A stretch of 64,000 nucleotides of DNA, from NCBI GenBank assembly GCA_001942415.1, contig MKJX01000122.1, forward strand, positions 25,170 to 89,169, written 5' to 3'. The notes under the pieces were generated by a model. It did no database searches, had not been told where the DNA came from, and saw nothing but the letters and a program-made list of their open reading frames with translations. This document shows, one piece after another, positions 1 to 9,540 of this stretch. The DNA is from Pseudonocardia sp. CNS-139. GTDB lineage: Bacteria > Actinomycetota > Actinomycetes > Mycobacteriales > Pseudonocardiaceae. Made by a program: the position numbers and the translations under genes. Positions within the stretch are counted from its first letter, which is position 1, and each line of letters starts with the position of its first letter.

Positions 1-360
<360 letters not shown>

Positions 361-384
361 GCGCCGGCTTGAGATGCTGGCCGC

Positions 385-1245
385 GTGGACCACGGCGTCT
401 CGGCGGGCGACGGGCATGTGGAGGCGTGGTCGACCACACGCCTGCCGTTCGAGCCGACGGGGTCGCAGGTCGGCTTCCGCCGTGAGCTGGCCGCGGCCTG
501 CCGTGGCTTGACGGCCCGGCCGGGGCAGGTGCTGCACGCCTGCTATGCCGCGGCCGACACGCGCGTGGTCGATCTGGAGAACGTCCTGACCTACAACCTC
601 GGCCCGGGTGCGGTCCGTGCGGCGGCCCGGTACGGGCTGGTCCTGGAACGCGCTCCTGCCCCGGACGACGGCCGGCACCACTACCGGTACCGCGTCGTCG
701 ACGCGGGGACGAGGTGGTCGTACTGGGCTGCGGGCGAGCCGCTCGGGTCGGTCCGGCTTCTCGTCCCGTCCGCGGGGGTCCGCGGCCTGTTCACGGGGCC
801 GACGGCGGGACGCTGGTGGCTCGCCGCCCGCCGGGCCGGGGTGACCGCGGCGGTCCGGTCGGCGGCGGTGCCCGGGCGGCTGGCGCTGCGGGTCACGGTC
901 GCGCCCCCAGAAGGCTGGCGAGGCTCGCTCGCCGGCCTGCTGAAACCCCTGACCGACGGCCTGGTGGCCGCCGTGCACGCCCACGAGGGCCCGTTCGACG
1001 GGTTGGTGGAGCGCGCGTCGGCGGTCGATCCGGACCTGACTCCCGGTGAGTTCGAGGCGTTGCTGCAGGAGCCGCGGGAGGCGCCGCTGGGGCGGGTGCG
1101 GCTGGTCGTCCGGTGGGGCGCGACGCTCCAGTGGCTGCCTGCGGACGACCGCATCGTGGCGTTGGACGTGCGGCTCGCGCCCGGCCATGCGCCGGGCACG
1201 GTCACGGCCGAGTTCTGCGTGCCGACAGCCGCGTCAGGCCGTTAG
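385..1245 (+). CDS. hypothetical protein, 286 aa, unrecognised
   Basis: Open from a GTG at 385, 24 bases after the preceding stop, for 286 codons. The frame has the third-position G/C bias of its neighbours, which supports real coding. I see no signal peptide, no clear membrane segment and no catalytic motif; the protein is rich in Arg, Val and Trp, with a GTP...GRWWLAARRAG segment in the middle. The start is uncertain. The 3' end overlaps the convergent membrane-protein gene by 4 bases. Function unknown. Confidence 0.5.
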   Translation: MDHGVSAGDGHVEAWSTTRLPFEPTGSQVGFRRELAAACRGLTARPGQVLHACYAAADTRVVDLENVLTYNLGPGAVRAAARYGLVLERAPAPDDGRHHYRYRVVDAGTRWSYWAAGEPLGSVRLLVPSAGVRGLFTGPTAGRWWLAARRAGVTAAVRSAAVPGRLALRVTVAPPEGWRGSLAGLLKPLTDGLVAAVHAHEGPFDGLVERASAVDPDLTPGEFEALLQEPREAPLGRVRLVVRWGATLQWLPADDRIVALDVRLAPGHAPGTVTAEFCVPTAASGR

Positions 1246-1637
1246 CCGGCGGCGGTCCGGGACGCGCGGCGCAGCGTGAACACGGCCACCCGCACGACCA
1301 GCGCGTCGAGCAGGAACGCGACGAACGGCCACGGGTTGTCCCAGGTGGGGAGGACGTCGCCGAACCCGGGCAGGGCCGCCACCCGGGGCACCAGGAACGC
1401 GGCCACCCCCACCGCCCCCGTGACGACGGCCGCGAGCAGCGCCCCCGGCCGCTTGGTGACGAGCAGCGCGACGACCCCGGCGGCCGCCGCGACGGCGAGC
1501 ACCGCCGACACGACGGCGCCCGCGGCGCCGGCCCGGGGGGCGTCGAGCGCGACCCACAGGTGCACCGCGCCGGCGACCGCCCACGTCCCGGCCACGACCC
1601 GCAGCCCGCCGGGCGGGACGACGGCACCTTCGGACAC
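1242..1637 (-). CDS. small hydrophobic membrane protein
   Basis: 131 residues, almost entirely hydrophobic, with four likely transmembrane helices (about residues 12-32, 38-60, 67-88 and 103-122) separated by short Arg/Lys-containing loops, and a basic C-terminus (LRRASRTAAG). No known family motif recognised; many actinobacterial genomes carry such orphan four-helix proteins. It converges with the upstream hypothetical gene, sharing 4 bases. Location in the cytoplasmic membrane is predicted from hydrophobicity only. Confidence 0.55.
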   Translation of the reverse strand: MSEGAVVPPGGLRVVAGTWAVAGAVHLWVALDAPRAGAAGAVVSAVLAVAAAAGVVALLVTKRPGALLAAVVTGAVGVAAFLVPRVAALPGFGDVLPTWDNPWPFVAFLLDALVVRVAVFTLRRASRTAAG

Positions 1638-1690
1638 GCGGCTCCCCGTTCGACGACGACGAGCAGACGCTACTCGATCGGAGGTGCCGG

Positions 1691-2155
1691 TCAGCGCGGG
1701 TCGGTCAGCGGGGTCAGGGCGGGGAGGTTCACGACGATCGCCTCCTGCGTGCTGCGCGAGATCACCACGACGGCCGGCTCGTCCGGGCTCGGGTTCTCCT
1801 CGCGGTGCGGCACGTAGGGCGGCACGAAGATGTAGTCGCCCGGCTCGGTCTGCAGCACGACCTCGCCCGTGCCGTCGTGGAAGACGAACCGCGGACGGCC
1901 GCTCACCACGTAGATCGACGTCTCGGCCTCGCCGTGGTGGTGGTCGCCGGAGCTGGTGGCGGGGGCGACGTGGGTCTCGCCGGTCCAGAGCTTCTCCGAG
2001 CCCACGGTCTTCCCGCTGATCGCCTCCAGCCGGCGCATCCCGGAGGTCTGCGCGGTGTCGCCGGACAGGTCGGCGCCGCGGATCAGGTGCACCCGCGCCC
2101 GGTCGGGCAGCGATGCGGCCGCGGCGGAGAAGTCCGGGTGGAAGGCGTCGGTCAT
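1691..2155 (-). CDS. cupin-domain protein
   Basis: 154 aa. Single cupin fold: motif 1 is GDHHHGEAETSIYVVSGRP (about residues 69-87), with three consecutive His and a Glu as probable metal ligands; motif 2 is PGDYIFVPPYVPHREENP. The start ATG at 2155 overlaps the stop of the upstream hydrolase by 4 bases (ATGA), so translation is coupled; a much longer in-frame extension upstream is only read-through of the hydrolase region. Last gene of the flavin-monooxygenase/ABC operon. Small cupins of this type are dioxygenases, isomerases or sensors; the reaction is not predictable here. Confidence 0.8.
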   Translation of the reverse strand: MTDAFHPDFSAAAASLPDRARVHLIRGADLSGDTAQTSGMRRLEAISGKTVGSEKLWTGETHVAPATSSGDHHHGEAETSIYVVSGRPRFVFHDGTGEVVLQTEPGDYIFVPPYVPHREENPSPDEPAVVVISRSTQEAIVVNLPALTPLTDPR

Positions 2156-2968
2156 CGGGTCACCTCGTCGGTCGTGCGGTTGTCCCCGCCGGCACGGTAG
2201 GGCACGAGCAGCTCGCGGTGCGCGATCTCGGGGACCCCCGCGCGCAGCCGTTCCAGGAACAGCACGACCGTCGCGGCCGCGGTGCGGTGGGTCTGGTCGT
2301 TGAGGGCGTCGTGCCGCCCGCCGGCGATGCTGACGAGTTCGGCGTCGGGTACGCGGGCGTACCAGCCGCGGGCCGCGTCGAGCGGGGTGACGGTGTCCGC
2401 GGCGCCGTGCAGGCCGAGGACGGGGACGCCGATGCGGGCGGGGTCGGCGCGGCGGTGCCAGGCTGCGGGGACCTGCTCCGCGAGGGCCCCGCGGCGCAGC
2501 CGCTCGTCGGTGTCGAGCAGGGCCTGGTGGGTCGGGCAGGCGGTGCGTGCCTCGACCTCTCCCGCCCACCCGGACGCGGCCCAGCCGCCGTCCGGCCGGC
2601 CAGCTGTTGGCGCCACGGGGAGCCCGGCCAGCACGAGCCCGGCGACGCCGGTCAGGCCCTCGGCGAGCAGCGGCGGCGGCGACCAGGGCGCCGGCGTCGG
2701 AGCCGACGAGGATCCGCGGCCGGGGGGCGTCCGCGGCGGGGTCGCTCGCCAGCACCGCCCGGACCTGGGCCGCGGCCCGGTCCTCGTCCGCGGTCGGGTC
2801 CTCGACCGCGAGCACCCGGTAGCCGTCGGCGGCGATCCGCCGCCCGAAGCGCTCGTAGATCCGCGCGTGCTCGCCCCGCCCGGGCACCACGACCAGGGTG
2901 CCGCGCGGGTTGACCCCGTCCGGCTCCAGCCAGGACGCGGCCTCGGGCCGGGTTCCCGCGATCGTCAT
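2152..2968 (-). CDS. alpha/beta hydrolase (one frameshift)
   Basis: The N-terminal part (MTIAGTRPEA..., with TLVVVPGRGEHARIYERFG as the oxyanion-side loop and LVGSDAGALVAAAA as the nucleophile elbow) is in one frame. The rest (LAEGLTGVAGLVLAG..., VPVLGLHGAADTVTPL with the acid Asp, and AGGRHDALND with the His) is in another; the frames meet near 2670 in a GCC-repeat stretch. The elbow is G-S-D-A-G rather than canonical GxSxG. Overlaps the upstream ABC ATPase stop by 4 bases and the downstream cupin start by 4. Probably hydrolyses an ester, thioester or lactone produced by the operon's monooxygenase (inference). Confidence 0.7.
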
Positions 2969-3813
2969 GACGCCGCCTTTCCGACGAGTTCGGCGCGCAG
3001 CGCTGCGCGCTCGGCCCGGCCCAGCCCGCCGCCGTCGACCGTCGGCGCGGACCCGATGAGGAGCCGGGTGTAGGGGTGGGTGGGTGCGGACACGACCTGG
3101 GCGGTGGGCCCGGTCTCGACGACGTGGCCGCGGTAGAGCACGGCGACGCGGTCGGTGACGCCGGCGACGGAGCCGAGGTCGTGGGAGATGAAGAGCTGCC
3201 CGACGCGGTTGCCGTCGCGCAGCCGCGCCAGCAGTTCCAGCACGGACGTGCGGGTGCGTCGCGTCGAGCGCGCTGACCGGTTCGCACGCACAGCAGCAGC
3301 CGGGGCGCGGCGGACCACTGGGCGCCGGGCGATCGCGGCCCGCTGCCGCTGCCCGCCGGAGACCTCGCCCGGGAGCCGGCCGGCGAGGTCGGGGTCGAGT
3401 CCCACCAGGCGCAGGGCGTCCGCGACCCGCTCGGCGATCCCGGGCTCGCGGCGCACCTCCAGCGCCTCGCCGACCGACCGGCCCAGCGGCAGGTCGGGGT
3501 CGAGGCTCTGCAGCGGGTCCTGGAAGACGTACTGGACGGCGCCGGCCCGGCGGAACGCGCGCAGCGCCCCGCCGCGCAGCCCGTGGACGGGCCGGCTTTC
3601 CACGCGGACGGTGCCGCGGTCGACCCGGTTCAGCCCGAGCACGGTGCGGGCGAGCGTCGTCTTGCCCGAGCCCGTCTCGCCGATGAGCCCGACGATCTCG
3701 CCGGCCCGCACGGTCAGGTCGACGCCGTGCAGGATCTCCCGGCGTGCCCGCCCGCGGCCGAGCGAGACGGCCAGGTCGCGGACCTTCAGCAGGGGACTCG
3801 TGCGATCAGGCAT
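2965..3813 (-). CDS. dipeptide/oligopeptide-type ABC transporter ATPase (DppF-like)
   Basis: 282 codons. Walker A is GETGSGKTT (about residues 45-53), Q-loop 'VFQDPLQSLDP', signature 'SGGQRQRAAIAR', H-loop 'FISHDLGSV', and the C-terminal 'HPYTRLL' typical of peptide/nickel importers. The stretch that should hold Walker B (LLLxDEPVSALD) reads as Arg/Ala-rich nonsense at 3260-3340, while the expected residues appear in the neighbouring frames (PRLLLC, then EPVSALDA). Small indels there cancel out, so the frame stays open but the motif is scrambled, most likely by base-calling errors. Second ATPase of the importer. Confidence 0.85.
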   Translation of the reverse strand: MPDRTSPLLKVRDLAVSLGRGRARREILHGVDLTVRAGEIVGLIGETGSGKTTLARTVLGLNRVDRGTVRVESRPVHGLRGGALRAFRRAGAVQYVFQDPLQSLDPDLPLGRSVGEALEVRREPGIAERVADALRLVGLDPDLAGRLPGEVSGGQRQRAAIARRPVVRRAPAAAVRANRSARSTRRTRTSVLELLARLRDGNRVGQLFISHDLGSVAGVTDRVAVLYRGHVVETGPTAQVVSAPTHPYTRLLIGSAPTVDGGGLGRAERAALRAELVGKAAS

Positions 3814-4612
3814 GGCTGCGGAACCTCTCGATGCCGTAGCGCGCGTGGGCCTCCACGAGCGAGCGGGTGTACGCGTGCCGGGGCGCCCGCAGCACCTCGG
3901 CGGCGGTGCCGCGTTCGAGGACCTCCCCGTCCCGCATGACGATCACCTCGTCGCACACCTGCGCGACCACGGCGAGGTCGTGCGAGACGAGCACGAGCGC
4001 CAGCCCGTGGCGTTCCCGCAGGTCGGCGAGCAGGTCGAGCACCTCGGCCTGCACCGTGACGTCCAGCGCGGTGGTGGCCTCGTCGGCGATCAGCAGGTCC
4101 GGCTCGCGGCAGATCGCGATGGCGATCAGCGCCCGCTGGAGCATGCCGCCGGACAGCTCGAACGGGTACTGGCCGTACACGCGGGCGGGTTCGGGCAGCC
4201 CGGTCGCGGCGAACAGGTCGACCGCACGGTCCCGGGCCTCGCGCCGGCCCAGCCCGCCGCGGACGCGCAGCACCTCGCCGAGCTGACGGCCGACCGTCAT
4301 CGACGGGGTGAGGTACGAGCCGGGGTCCTGGAACACGGCCCCGATCCGGTCGCCGCGGATCGACGGCCAGTCGCGCGGGGCGAGCGCGGTCAGGTCGATC
4401 CCGTCGAACCGGATGGCGGTCCGCGGGCCGGTGGCGAGCCCCGGCGGCAGGATGCCGAGCACCGAACGGCAGGTCAGCGACTTGCCGCTGCCCGACTCAC
4501 CGACGATCCCGAGGCTTCCGCCGCGGGCCACGGTGGCGTCCACGGCGTGCACGAGGGTGCGGTCCCCGGCGGTCACGGAGAGGTCCTCGATCTCCAGGAG
4601 CGGCTCAGGCAC
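3806..4612 (-). CDS. dipeptide/oligopeptide-type ABC transporter ATPase (DppD-like)
   Basis: 268 aa, intact. Walker A GESGSGKS (about 38-45), Q-loop 'VFQDPGSYLTPS', signature 'LSGGMLQRALIA', Walker B 'DLLIADEATTALD', H-loop 'LVSHDLAVV', and a C-terminal 'HAYTRSL' element seen in DppD/OppD/NikD. It hydrolyses ATP on the inner face of the importer together with the DppF-like subunit encoded next (8-base overlap). Upstream it overlaps the permease gene by 8 bases, so all subunits are translationally linked. Confidence 0.92.
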   Translation of the reverse strand: MPEPLLEIEDLSVTAGDRTLVHAVDATVARGGSLGIVGESGSGKSLTCRSVLGILPPGLATGPRTAIRFDGIDLTALAPRDWPSIRGDRIGAVFQDPGSYLTPSMTVGRQLGEVLRVRGGLGRREARDRAVDLFAATGLPEPARVYGQYPFELSGGMLQRALIAIAICREPDLLIADEATTALDVTVQAEVLDLLADLRERHGLALVLVSHDLAVVAQVCDEVIVMRDGEVLERGTAAEVLRAPRHAYTRSLVEAHARYGIERFRSHA

Positions 4613-5438
4613 GGACCCGCCCCCCGCGCGGCGCGCCGATGACGTCCCGGAGCGCGTCGGCGAGGCCGTTGCAGGCCCCGACGGTGAGGATGATCAGCAG
4701 CGCCGGGACGAACGGGGCCGTCGGGCGCTGGTAGAGGTACTCCAGGTCGGTGGCGAGCATCCCGCCCCACGTCGGCTCGGGCGGCTGGATGCCGATGCCC
4801 AGGAACGTCAGCGACGACACGATCACCAGGCTGCTGCCCAGCAGGCCGGCCGCGCTGACGGCCACCGCGGGCAGCACCTTCGGCCAGACGTGGCGGCGCA
4901 GCACGAACCAGGCCGGGGCGCCGGTGAGCCGGGCCGCCTCGACGTACTGCGACCCGGCCACCGGGAACGCCGCCGCCCGCGTGACGCGGTAGAAGACGGG
5001 CGAGATCAGGATGCCGACCGCGAACATGGCCTGGGTGAGGCCGTTGCCCAGCAGCGCGGTCATCGCCACGGCGAACACCAGGAACGGCAGCGTCACGAAG
5101 GCGTCCATCACGCGGAGCGTGACCCACTCGAAGACGCGGCCGAGGTACACCGACAGCAGGCCCGGGACGGTGCCCAGCACCAGCCCGACGGCCACCGCCT
5201 CCAGCGCCGCGAGCAGCGACAGCCGCGAGCCGGCGAGCAGCCGGGAGAACACGTCGCGCCCGAGGTTGTCGGTGCCCAGCAGGTGCGCGGCCGACGGGCC
5301 CTGCAGCAGCGCGGACGGGTCCTGCACGAGCGGGTCCTGCGGCGCGAGCAGCGGCCCGAGCACGCCCAGCAGGACCATCGCGGCCAGCACCACCAGCGAC
5401 GCGACGCCGAGGCGGTGCCGCAGCACGGCGCCCATCAC
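4605..5438 (-). CDS. ABC transporter permease (DppC-like)
   Basis: 277 aa. The N-terminal helix is followed by the LLGTDNLGRDVFSRLLAGSR segment, the hallmark of DppC/OppC permeases, and about six membrane helices. The EAA loop that docks with the ATPases is visible as 'YVEAARLTGAPAWFVLRRHVWPKVLP'. Ends in the LGIGIQPPEPTWGGML region typical of the family. Sits between the DppB-like and DppD-like genes with 4- and 8-base overlaps. Confidence 0.92.
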   Translation of the reverse strand: MMGAVLRHRLGVASLVVLAAMVLLGVLGPLLAPQDPLVQDPSALLQGPSAAHLLGTDNLGRDVFSRLLAGSRLSLLAALEAVAVGLVLGTVPGLLSVYLGRVFEWVTLRVMDAFVTLPFLVFAVAMTALLGNGLTQAMFAVGILISPVFYRVTRAAAFPVAGSQYVEAARLTGAPAWFVLRRHVWPKVLPAVAVSAAGLLGSSLVIVSSLTFLGIGIQPPEPTWGGMLATDLEYLYQRPTAPFVPALLIILTVGACNGLADALRDVIGAPRGGRVRA

Positions 5439-6487
5439 GTGCCCCGCTGCGCGGCCGGGCGCAGCCGGGTCAGCGCCGCGTTGACGAGCAGGTTGAACGC
5501 CAGGACCAGCACGATCGCCACGACGAGCGTGCCCTGCACGACCGGCACGTCACCGCGCACGGCGCCGTCCGCGGCGAAGCGGCCGAAGCCCGCCATCCCG
5601 AAGATGCTCTCGGTGACGACGGCGCTGCCGATCAGCATCGGCACCCGGATCCCGAGCACCGACAGGGCCGGGCCGGCGCCGGCCGGCAGCACGTGCACCC
5701 AGAGGACGCGCCGCGGCGACAGGCCCCGGACCAGCGCGCCGACCACGTAGTTCTCCCGCTGCGCGGCCACCATGCCCGTGCGCAGCTGGCGCGCGATGTC
5801 GGCCACGGCGTCGAGCGAGAGCGCGATCGCGGGCAGCGTGATCAGCGTGAGCCACGCCGACACGTCCTCCGTCGGCGACACGTACCCGGCCGACGGGAAC
5901 ACCGGCAGCAGCACGCAGAACACGACGATCAGCACGATGCCCACGACGAACGGGGGCAGCGTGGAGATCACCGTGCAGAACGCGGTGACGGCCCGGTCGA
6001 CCCACGTGCCCTGCCGGGTGGCGGCGAGCACGCCGAGCGCCGTGCCCACGGTGACGCCGATGAGCAGCGCGAGCCCGGCCACCGACAGCGACACCTCCAG
6101 CCGCTGCCCGATCTGGGACGCCACGCTCACGCCGTTGAGCACCAGGTGCCGAGGTCGCCGCGCACCACGTGCGCGAGCCAGTCCGCGTACTGCACGGCGA
6201 CCGGCCGGTCCAGGCCCAGCTCGGCGTTGGCCCGGGCGACGTCCTCGGGGGTGGCCGAGTCGCCGAGCAGCAGGCCGGCCGGGCTGAGCCCGCTGATCGC
6301 GCCGAGCAGGAACGTCACCAGCGTCGCGACGAGGAACACCGGCACGGTGACCGCGACCGTGCGGCCGAGCCGGCCGAGCACGCCCAGCAGCGGCCGCCGC
6401 CGGCGACCGGCCCGCCGGGGCCCGGCCGCGGCGAGCCCCGGCGGGCGGCGAGGGCGCCGGCGCCGCCGTGGCCGGGACCGTCGTCAT
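5435..6487 (-). CDS. ABC transporter permease (DppB-like), two frameshifts
   Basis: The ATG at 6487 overlaps the stop of the substrate-binding protein (ATGA). A short Pro/Ala-rich start is followed, in another frame (about 6410 to 6150), by the first helix LGRTVAVTVPVFLVATLVTFLLG and the segment ELGLDRPVAVQYADWLAHVVRGDLG, conserved in DppB permeases. The frame then returns for VLNGVSVASQIGQRLEVSLSVAGL and the rest of the six-helix domain with the EAA loop (YVVGALVRGLSPRRVLWVHVLP). Two indels, near 6410 and 6150, explain this; the gene is complete when joined. Forms the translocation pore with the DppC-like subunit. Confidence 0.85.
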   Translation of the reverse strand: MTTVPATAAPAPSPPAGARRGRAPAGRSPAAAAAGRARPARPHGRGHRAGVPRRDAGDVPARRDQRAQPGRPAARRLGHPRGRRPGQRRAGPGPAGRRAVRGLARARGARRPRHLVLNGVSVASQIGQRLEVSLSVAGLALLIGVTVGTALGVLAATRQGTWVDRAVTAFCTVISTLPPFVVGIVLIVVFCVLLPVFPSAGYVSPTEDVSAWLTLITLPAIALSLDAVADIARQLRTGMVAAQRENYVVGALVRGLSPRRVLWVHVLPAGAGPALSVLGIRVPMLIGSAVVTESIFGMAGFGRFAADGAVRGDVPVVQGTLVVAIVLVLAFNLLVNAALTRLRPAAQRGT

Positions 6488-8023
6488 GCCCGGCTCCCGG
6501 GCGCCCCCACCGTGACGCCCTCCCAGCGGTACTGCGACAGGAAGTGCGGCAGCGGTGAGACCCGCGGGTTGCGCGCGGCGATCCGGGGGCTCGTGCCCAG
6601 GGAGAAGCTGGGCGACATCTCGACGCCGAGCCGGACCGCGTTCTGCAGCACCGCCGGGTACTCGGGGGCCTCCAGGGGGGTGCGGCGGACCTCGTCGAGC
6701 GCGGCGAGGAACTCCGGCGAGGACACCTTCGACGTGTTCATCAGGCCCTCGGGCCCGTAGACGACGGTCAGGTTCTGCACCGGCGACTCCCGGCCGACGG
6801 TGCCGTCGAGCGCGAACTGCGCCCGGCGACCGAGGTAGACCTCCTGCTGCCAGGTGGACGAGCCCGGCGGCACCACCTTGATCGTCGCGGTGACGCCGAC
6901 GGCCTGCAGCTGCTGCTGCACCAGCTCGGCGGTGGCCTGCGAGACGGCGTTCACGGTGATCGTCAGCGACAGCTGCCCCGCCTGGTAGCCGGCGGCGGCC
7001 AGCAGCGTGCGCGCCTTCTCCGGGTCGTAGGCGAACGCCCCGTCCAGCTCCGGGTTGTAGGCCACGTAGCCCTGCGGGAACGGCTGGTAGGTGACCGAGC
7101 CGATGCCGCCGTTGGTGACGTCGATGATCCCCTGCCGGTCGACCGCGTACTTCAGCGCGTCGACGACCCGCCGGTCGGTCAGCGGTTCGAGCCCGGAGTG
7201 CACGTCGACCTGGGTGACGGTGAACGAGTCGACGACGTCGACCTCCAGCCCGGCGCTTGGCCTGCTCCACCTGGCGGCCGGTGATCGTCGCGACGTCGAG
7301 CGCGCCGGACTGGACGGCGGCGATGACCGACGTCGGGTCGGTGCCCGCGGTCAGCTCCAGCCGCTCGATGTCGATCGCGTCGGCGTTCCAGTAGCCCGGG
7401 TTCTTGACCAGCACGGCCTTCGACTCGGGCACGAAGCTCTCGAACATGAACGGGCCGGCGCCGACGGGCGCGGTCGGGATCGCGGCCGCGTCCGCGCGGA
7501 ACGCCGTGGGGCTCACGATGGCCCCGGTCTTGCCGGCCAGCAGGTTCGGCACCTGGAAGTCGGGGGCCTGCAGGTGCAGCGTGACGTGCGTCTGGTCGTC
7601 GGCGGTGACGTCGGCGATCGTCGCGAGCTGGTCCTTGAGCAGCGAGTTCTCCTGCGTCTTGCCGCGCAGCAGGCTCTCCCGGACGGCCTCGGCGTCGAGC
7701 GCGGTGCCGTCGGTGAACGTCAGCCCGGGCCGCAGCGCGAACGTCACGGCGGTGCCGTCGGCGTTGTACGTCCAGGACTCGGCGAGGCCGGGGCCGGCGT
7801 CGCCCTGCTCGTCGAGCTGGGTGAGCGAGGCGTAGACGAGGCTGATCGTGTTGATGTCGTTGCCGGTGCTCGACGTCACCGGGTCCCAGGACGTGGGGAG
7901 GTTGAACCCCCACTTGAGCGTGGACCCTGCGCCGGAGGCGGCGCCGGGGCCGGCGCAGCCGGCGAGCGCGATCGCGGCTGCGGCGGCGAGGACGGCCAGG
8001 CGGAGCAGACGGGGGCGGAACAT
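6484..8023 (-). CDS. ABC transporter substrate-binding lipoprotein (family 5), one frameshift
   Basis: Lipoprotein signal peptide: basic [11 protein letters not shown], a hydrophobic core and the lipobox LAGC, cleaved before Cys. The body matches family-5 solute-binding proteins: 'SWDPVTSS', '[27 protein letters not shown]' and '[13 protein letters not shown]'. The frame changes near 7260 (a GGCGCTTGGCC stretch); the second part begins before [23 protein letters not shown] and ends at 6484. About 512 residues when joined. It captures the operon's unknown substrate (peptide, opine, sulfur or nickel compound are all possible in this family). The stop overlaps the permease ATG. Confidence 0.88.
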
Positions 8024-8043
8024 GGGGAGGGGTCTCCGGTGGC

Positions 8044-9387
8044 TCAGGCGAGGGCGCGAGCGGACTGCTCGCGGGCCACGGTGTGGACGTTGCGGGGGAC
8101 GGGGATGCCGAGGTTGCCGCGCAGCGTGTCGGCCTCGTAGGCGGAGCGGACGATCCCGCGCTCGCGCAGGATCGGCAGCACCTCGCCGGTGAACCGGGCG
8201 AACTCGCTGGGCACCGTGACGTGCACGTTGAGCCCGTCGAGCGCGCCGGCCTCGAACCACTCCTGGATCCGGTTGGCGACGGTCAGCGCGGAGCCGGTGA
8301 GGCGAGGGGTTGGCGGCGGTGAACCGGTGCACGGTCTGGCGCAGCGTGAGGTTCTCGGCGCGGGCGACCTGCTTGATCTTCTCGGCCTGGGTGCGGAAGC
8401 TGTCCTTGCCCAGGTCGCGAGCTCGGGGAACGGGGCGTCCAGGTCGTACCGGCTGAAGTCGTGCCAGCCGAACGGGCGGCCGAACTGGGCGAGGGTCTTG
8501 GCGAAGTCCTTGCCGAGCCGGCGCTCCTCCTCGATCGCCCGGGCCTCCTCGTCGGTGTCCGCGACGACCGGCGAGACGCCCGGCATGATCACGATGTGCT
8601 CCGGGTTGCGGCCCTTCGCCCCGGCCCGCTCGCGGATGTCCTTGGCGAACGCGAGCCCGTGCTCCACGGTCGGCGCGTGGGTGAAGATCCCCTCGCCCAC
8701 CGACGCGCCCAGGTCGCGGCCCTCGTCGGAGTCGCCGGCCTGGAAGATCACCGGCTGGCCCTGCTTGGACCGCACGATGTTCAGCGGGCCGCGGACCTGG
8801 AAGTACTCGCCGTCGTGGTCCAGCCGGTGCTGCCGGTCGGGGTCGAGGAACCGGCCGGTCGCGGCGTCGCGCGGGAAGGCGTCGTCCTCGTAGGAGTCCC
8901 AGAGGCCCTGGCAGACCCGCACCGACTCCAGCGCGCGGCCGTAGCGGGTGGCGTAGTCGAAGTGCTCGTCGCGGCTGTAGTTCGCCGCCGTGCCGCCGTC
9001 GCCGGTCGCCACGACGTTCCAGCCGGCCCGGCCGCCGCTGATGAGGTCCAGCGACGCGAGCCGCCGCGCCAGGTTGAACGGGGTGTTGTAGCTGGTGGTG
9101 AGCGTGCCGACGAGCCCGATGTGGGTGGTCGACACCGCCACCGCCGAGAGCAGGGTGAGCGGTTCGAGCCGGTTGAGGTAGTGGGGCGGCGAGTCCGGGG
9201 TGATGAACTGGCTGTCGACGATGAAGACCAGGTCGAACAGCGCGTCCTCGGCCTGCCGGGCGCGGGCGATGTACCAGTTGATGTCCACGCTGGCGTCGCC
9301 CGGGATCTCCGGGTGCTGCCAGGTGTCGTGCTGGCCGGGGCCGCCGACGCCCATCAGGACGGCGCCGAGCTTCAGCTGACGGGCCAT
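8044..9387 (-). CDS. LLM-class flavin-dependent monooxygenase (NtaA/SnaA/DszA type), two compensating frameshifts
   Basis: 447 codons. Two-component FMNH2-using oxygenase: TIM-barrel starting 'KLGAVLMGVGGPGQHDTWQHPEI', then the 'ISGGRAGWNVVATG' flavin-phosphate region, 'YEVxE'-equivalent 'RYGRALESVRVCQGLWDSYEDDAF' and the C-terminal 'VANRIQEWFEAGALDGLNVH'. Between about 8420 and 8310 the correct residues (DSFRTQAEKIKQVARAENLTLR) are in another frame, so two indels cancel. The start ATG has an AAAGGA Shine-Dalgarno 7 bases upstream. It is the first structural gene of the operon; family members attack nitrilotriacetate, dibenzothiophene sulfone, sulfones or EDTA. No dedicated flavin reductase is visible nearby. 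Confidence 0.88.
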   Translation of the reverse strand: MARQLKLGAVLMGVGGPGQHDTWQHPEIPGDASVDINWYIARARQAEDALFDLVFIVDSQFITPDSPPHYLNRLEPLTLLSAVAVSTTHIGLVGTLTTSYNTPFNLARRLASLDLISGGRAGWNVVATGDGGTAANYSRDEHFDYATRYGRALESVRVCQGLWDSYEDDAFPRDAATGRFLDPDRQHRLDHDGEYFQVRGPLNIVRSKQGQPVIFQAGDSDEGRDLGASVGEGIFTHAPTVEHGLAFAKDIRERAGAKGRNPEHIVIMPGVSPVVADTDEEARAIEEERRLGKDFAKTLAQFGRPFGWHDFSRYDLDAPFPELATWARTASAPRPRRSSRSPAPRTSRCARPCTGSPPPTPRLTGSALTVANRIQEWFEAGALDGLNVHVTVPSEFARFTGEVLPILRERGIVRSAYEADTLRGNLGIPVPRNVHTVAREQSARALA

Positions 9388-9540
9388 GGGCTCGTCCTTT
9401 CGCAGAAGGGGTTCGCAGGTGGTGGAGCCCGCGCCGGCACGCGCGCGCACGCCGGGGCCACAGGGGCCCGGCGCGGCGACGGGCAGGGGAACGGGCGGAG
9501 CACGCCGGGACGCGGGCGCGCGGTCGGACGAGGTGCCGGA

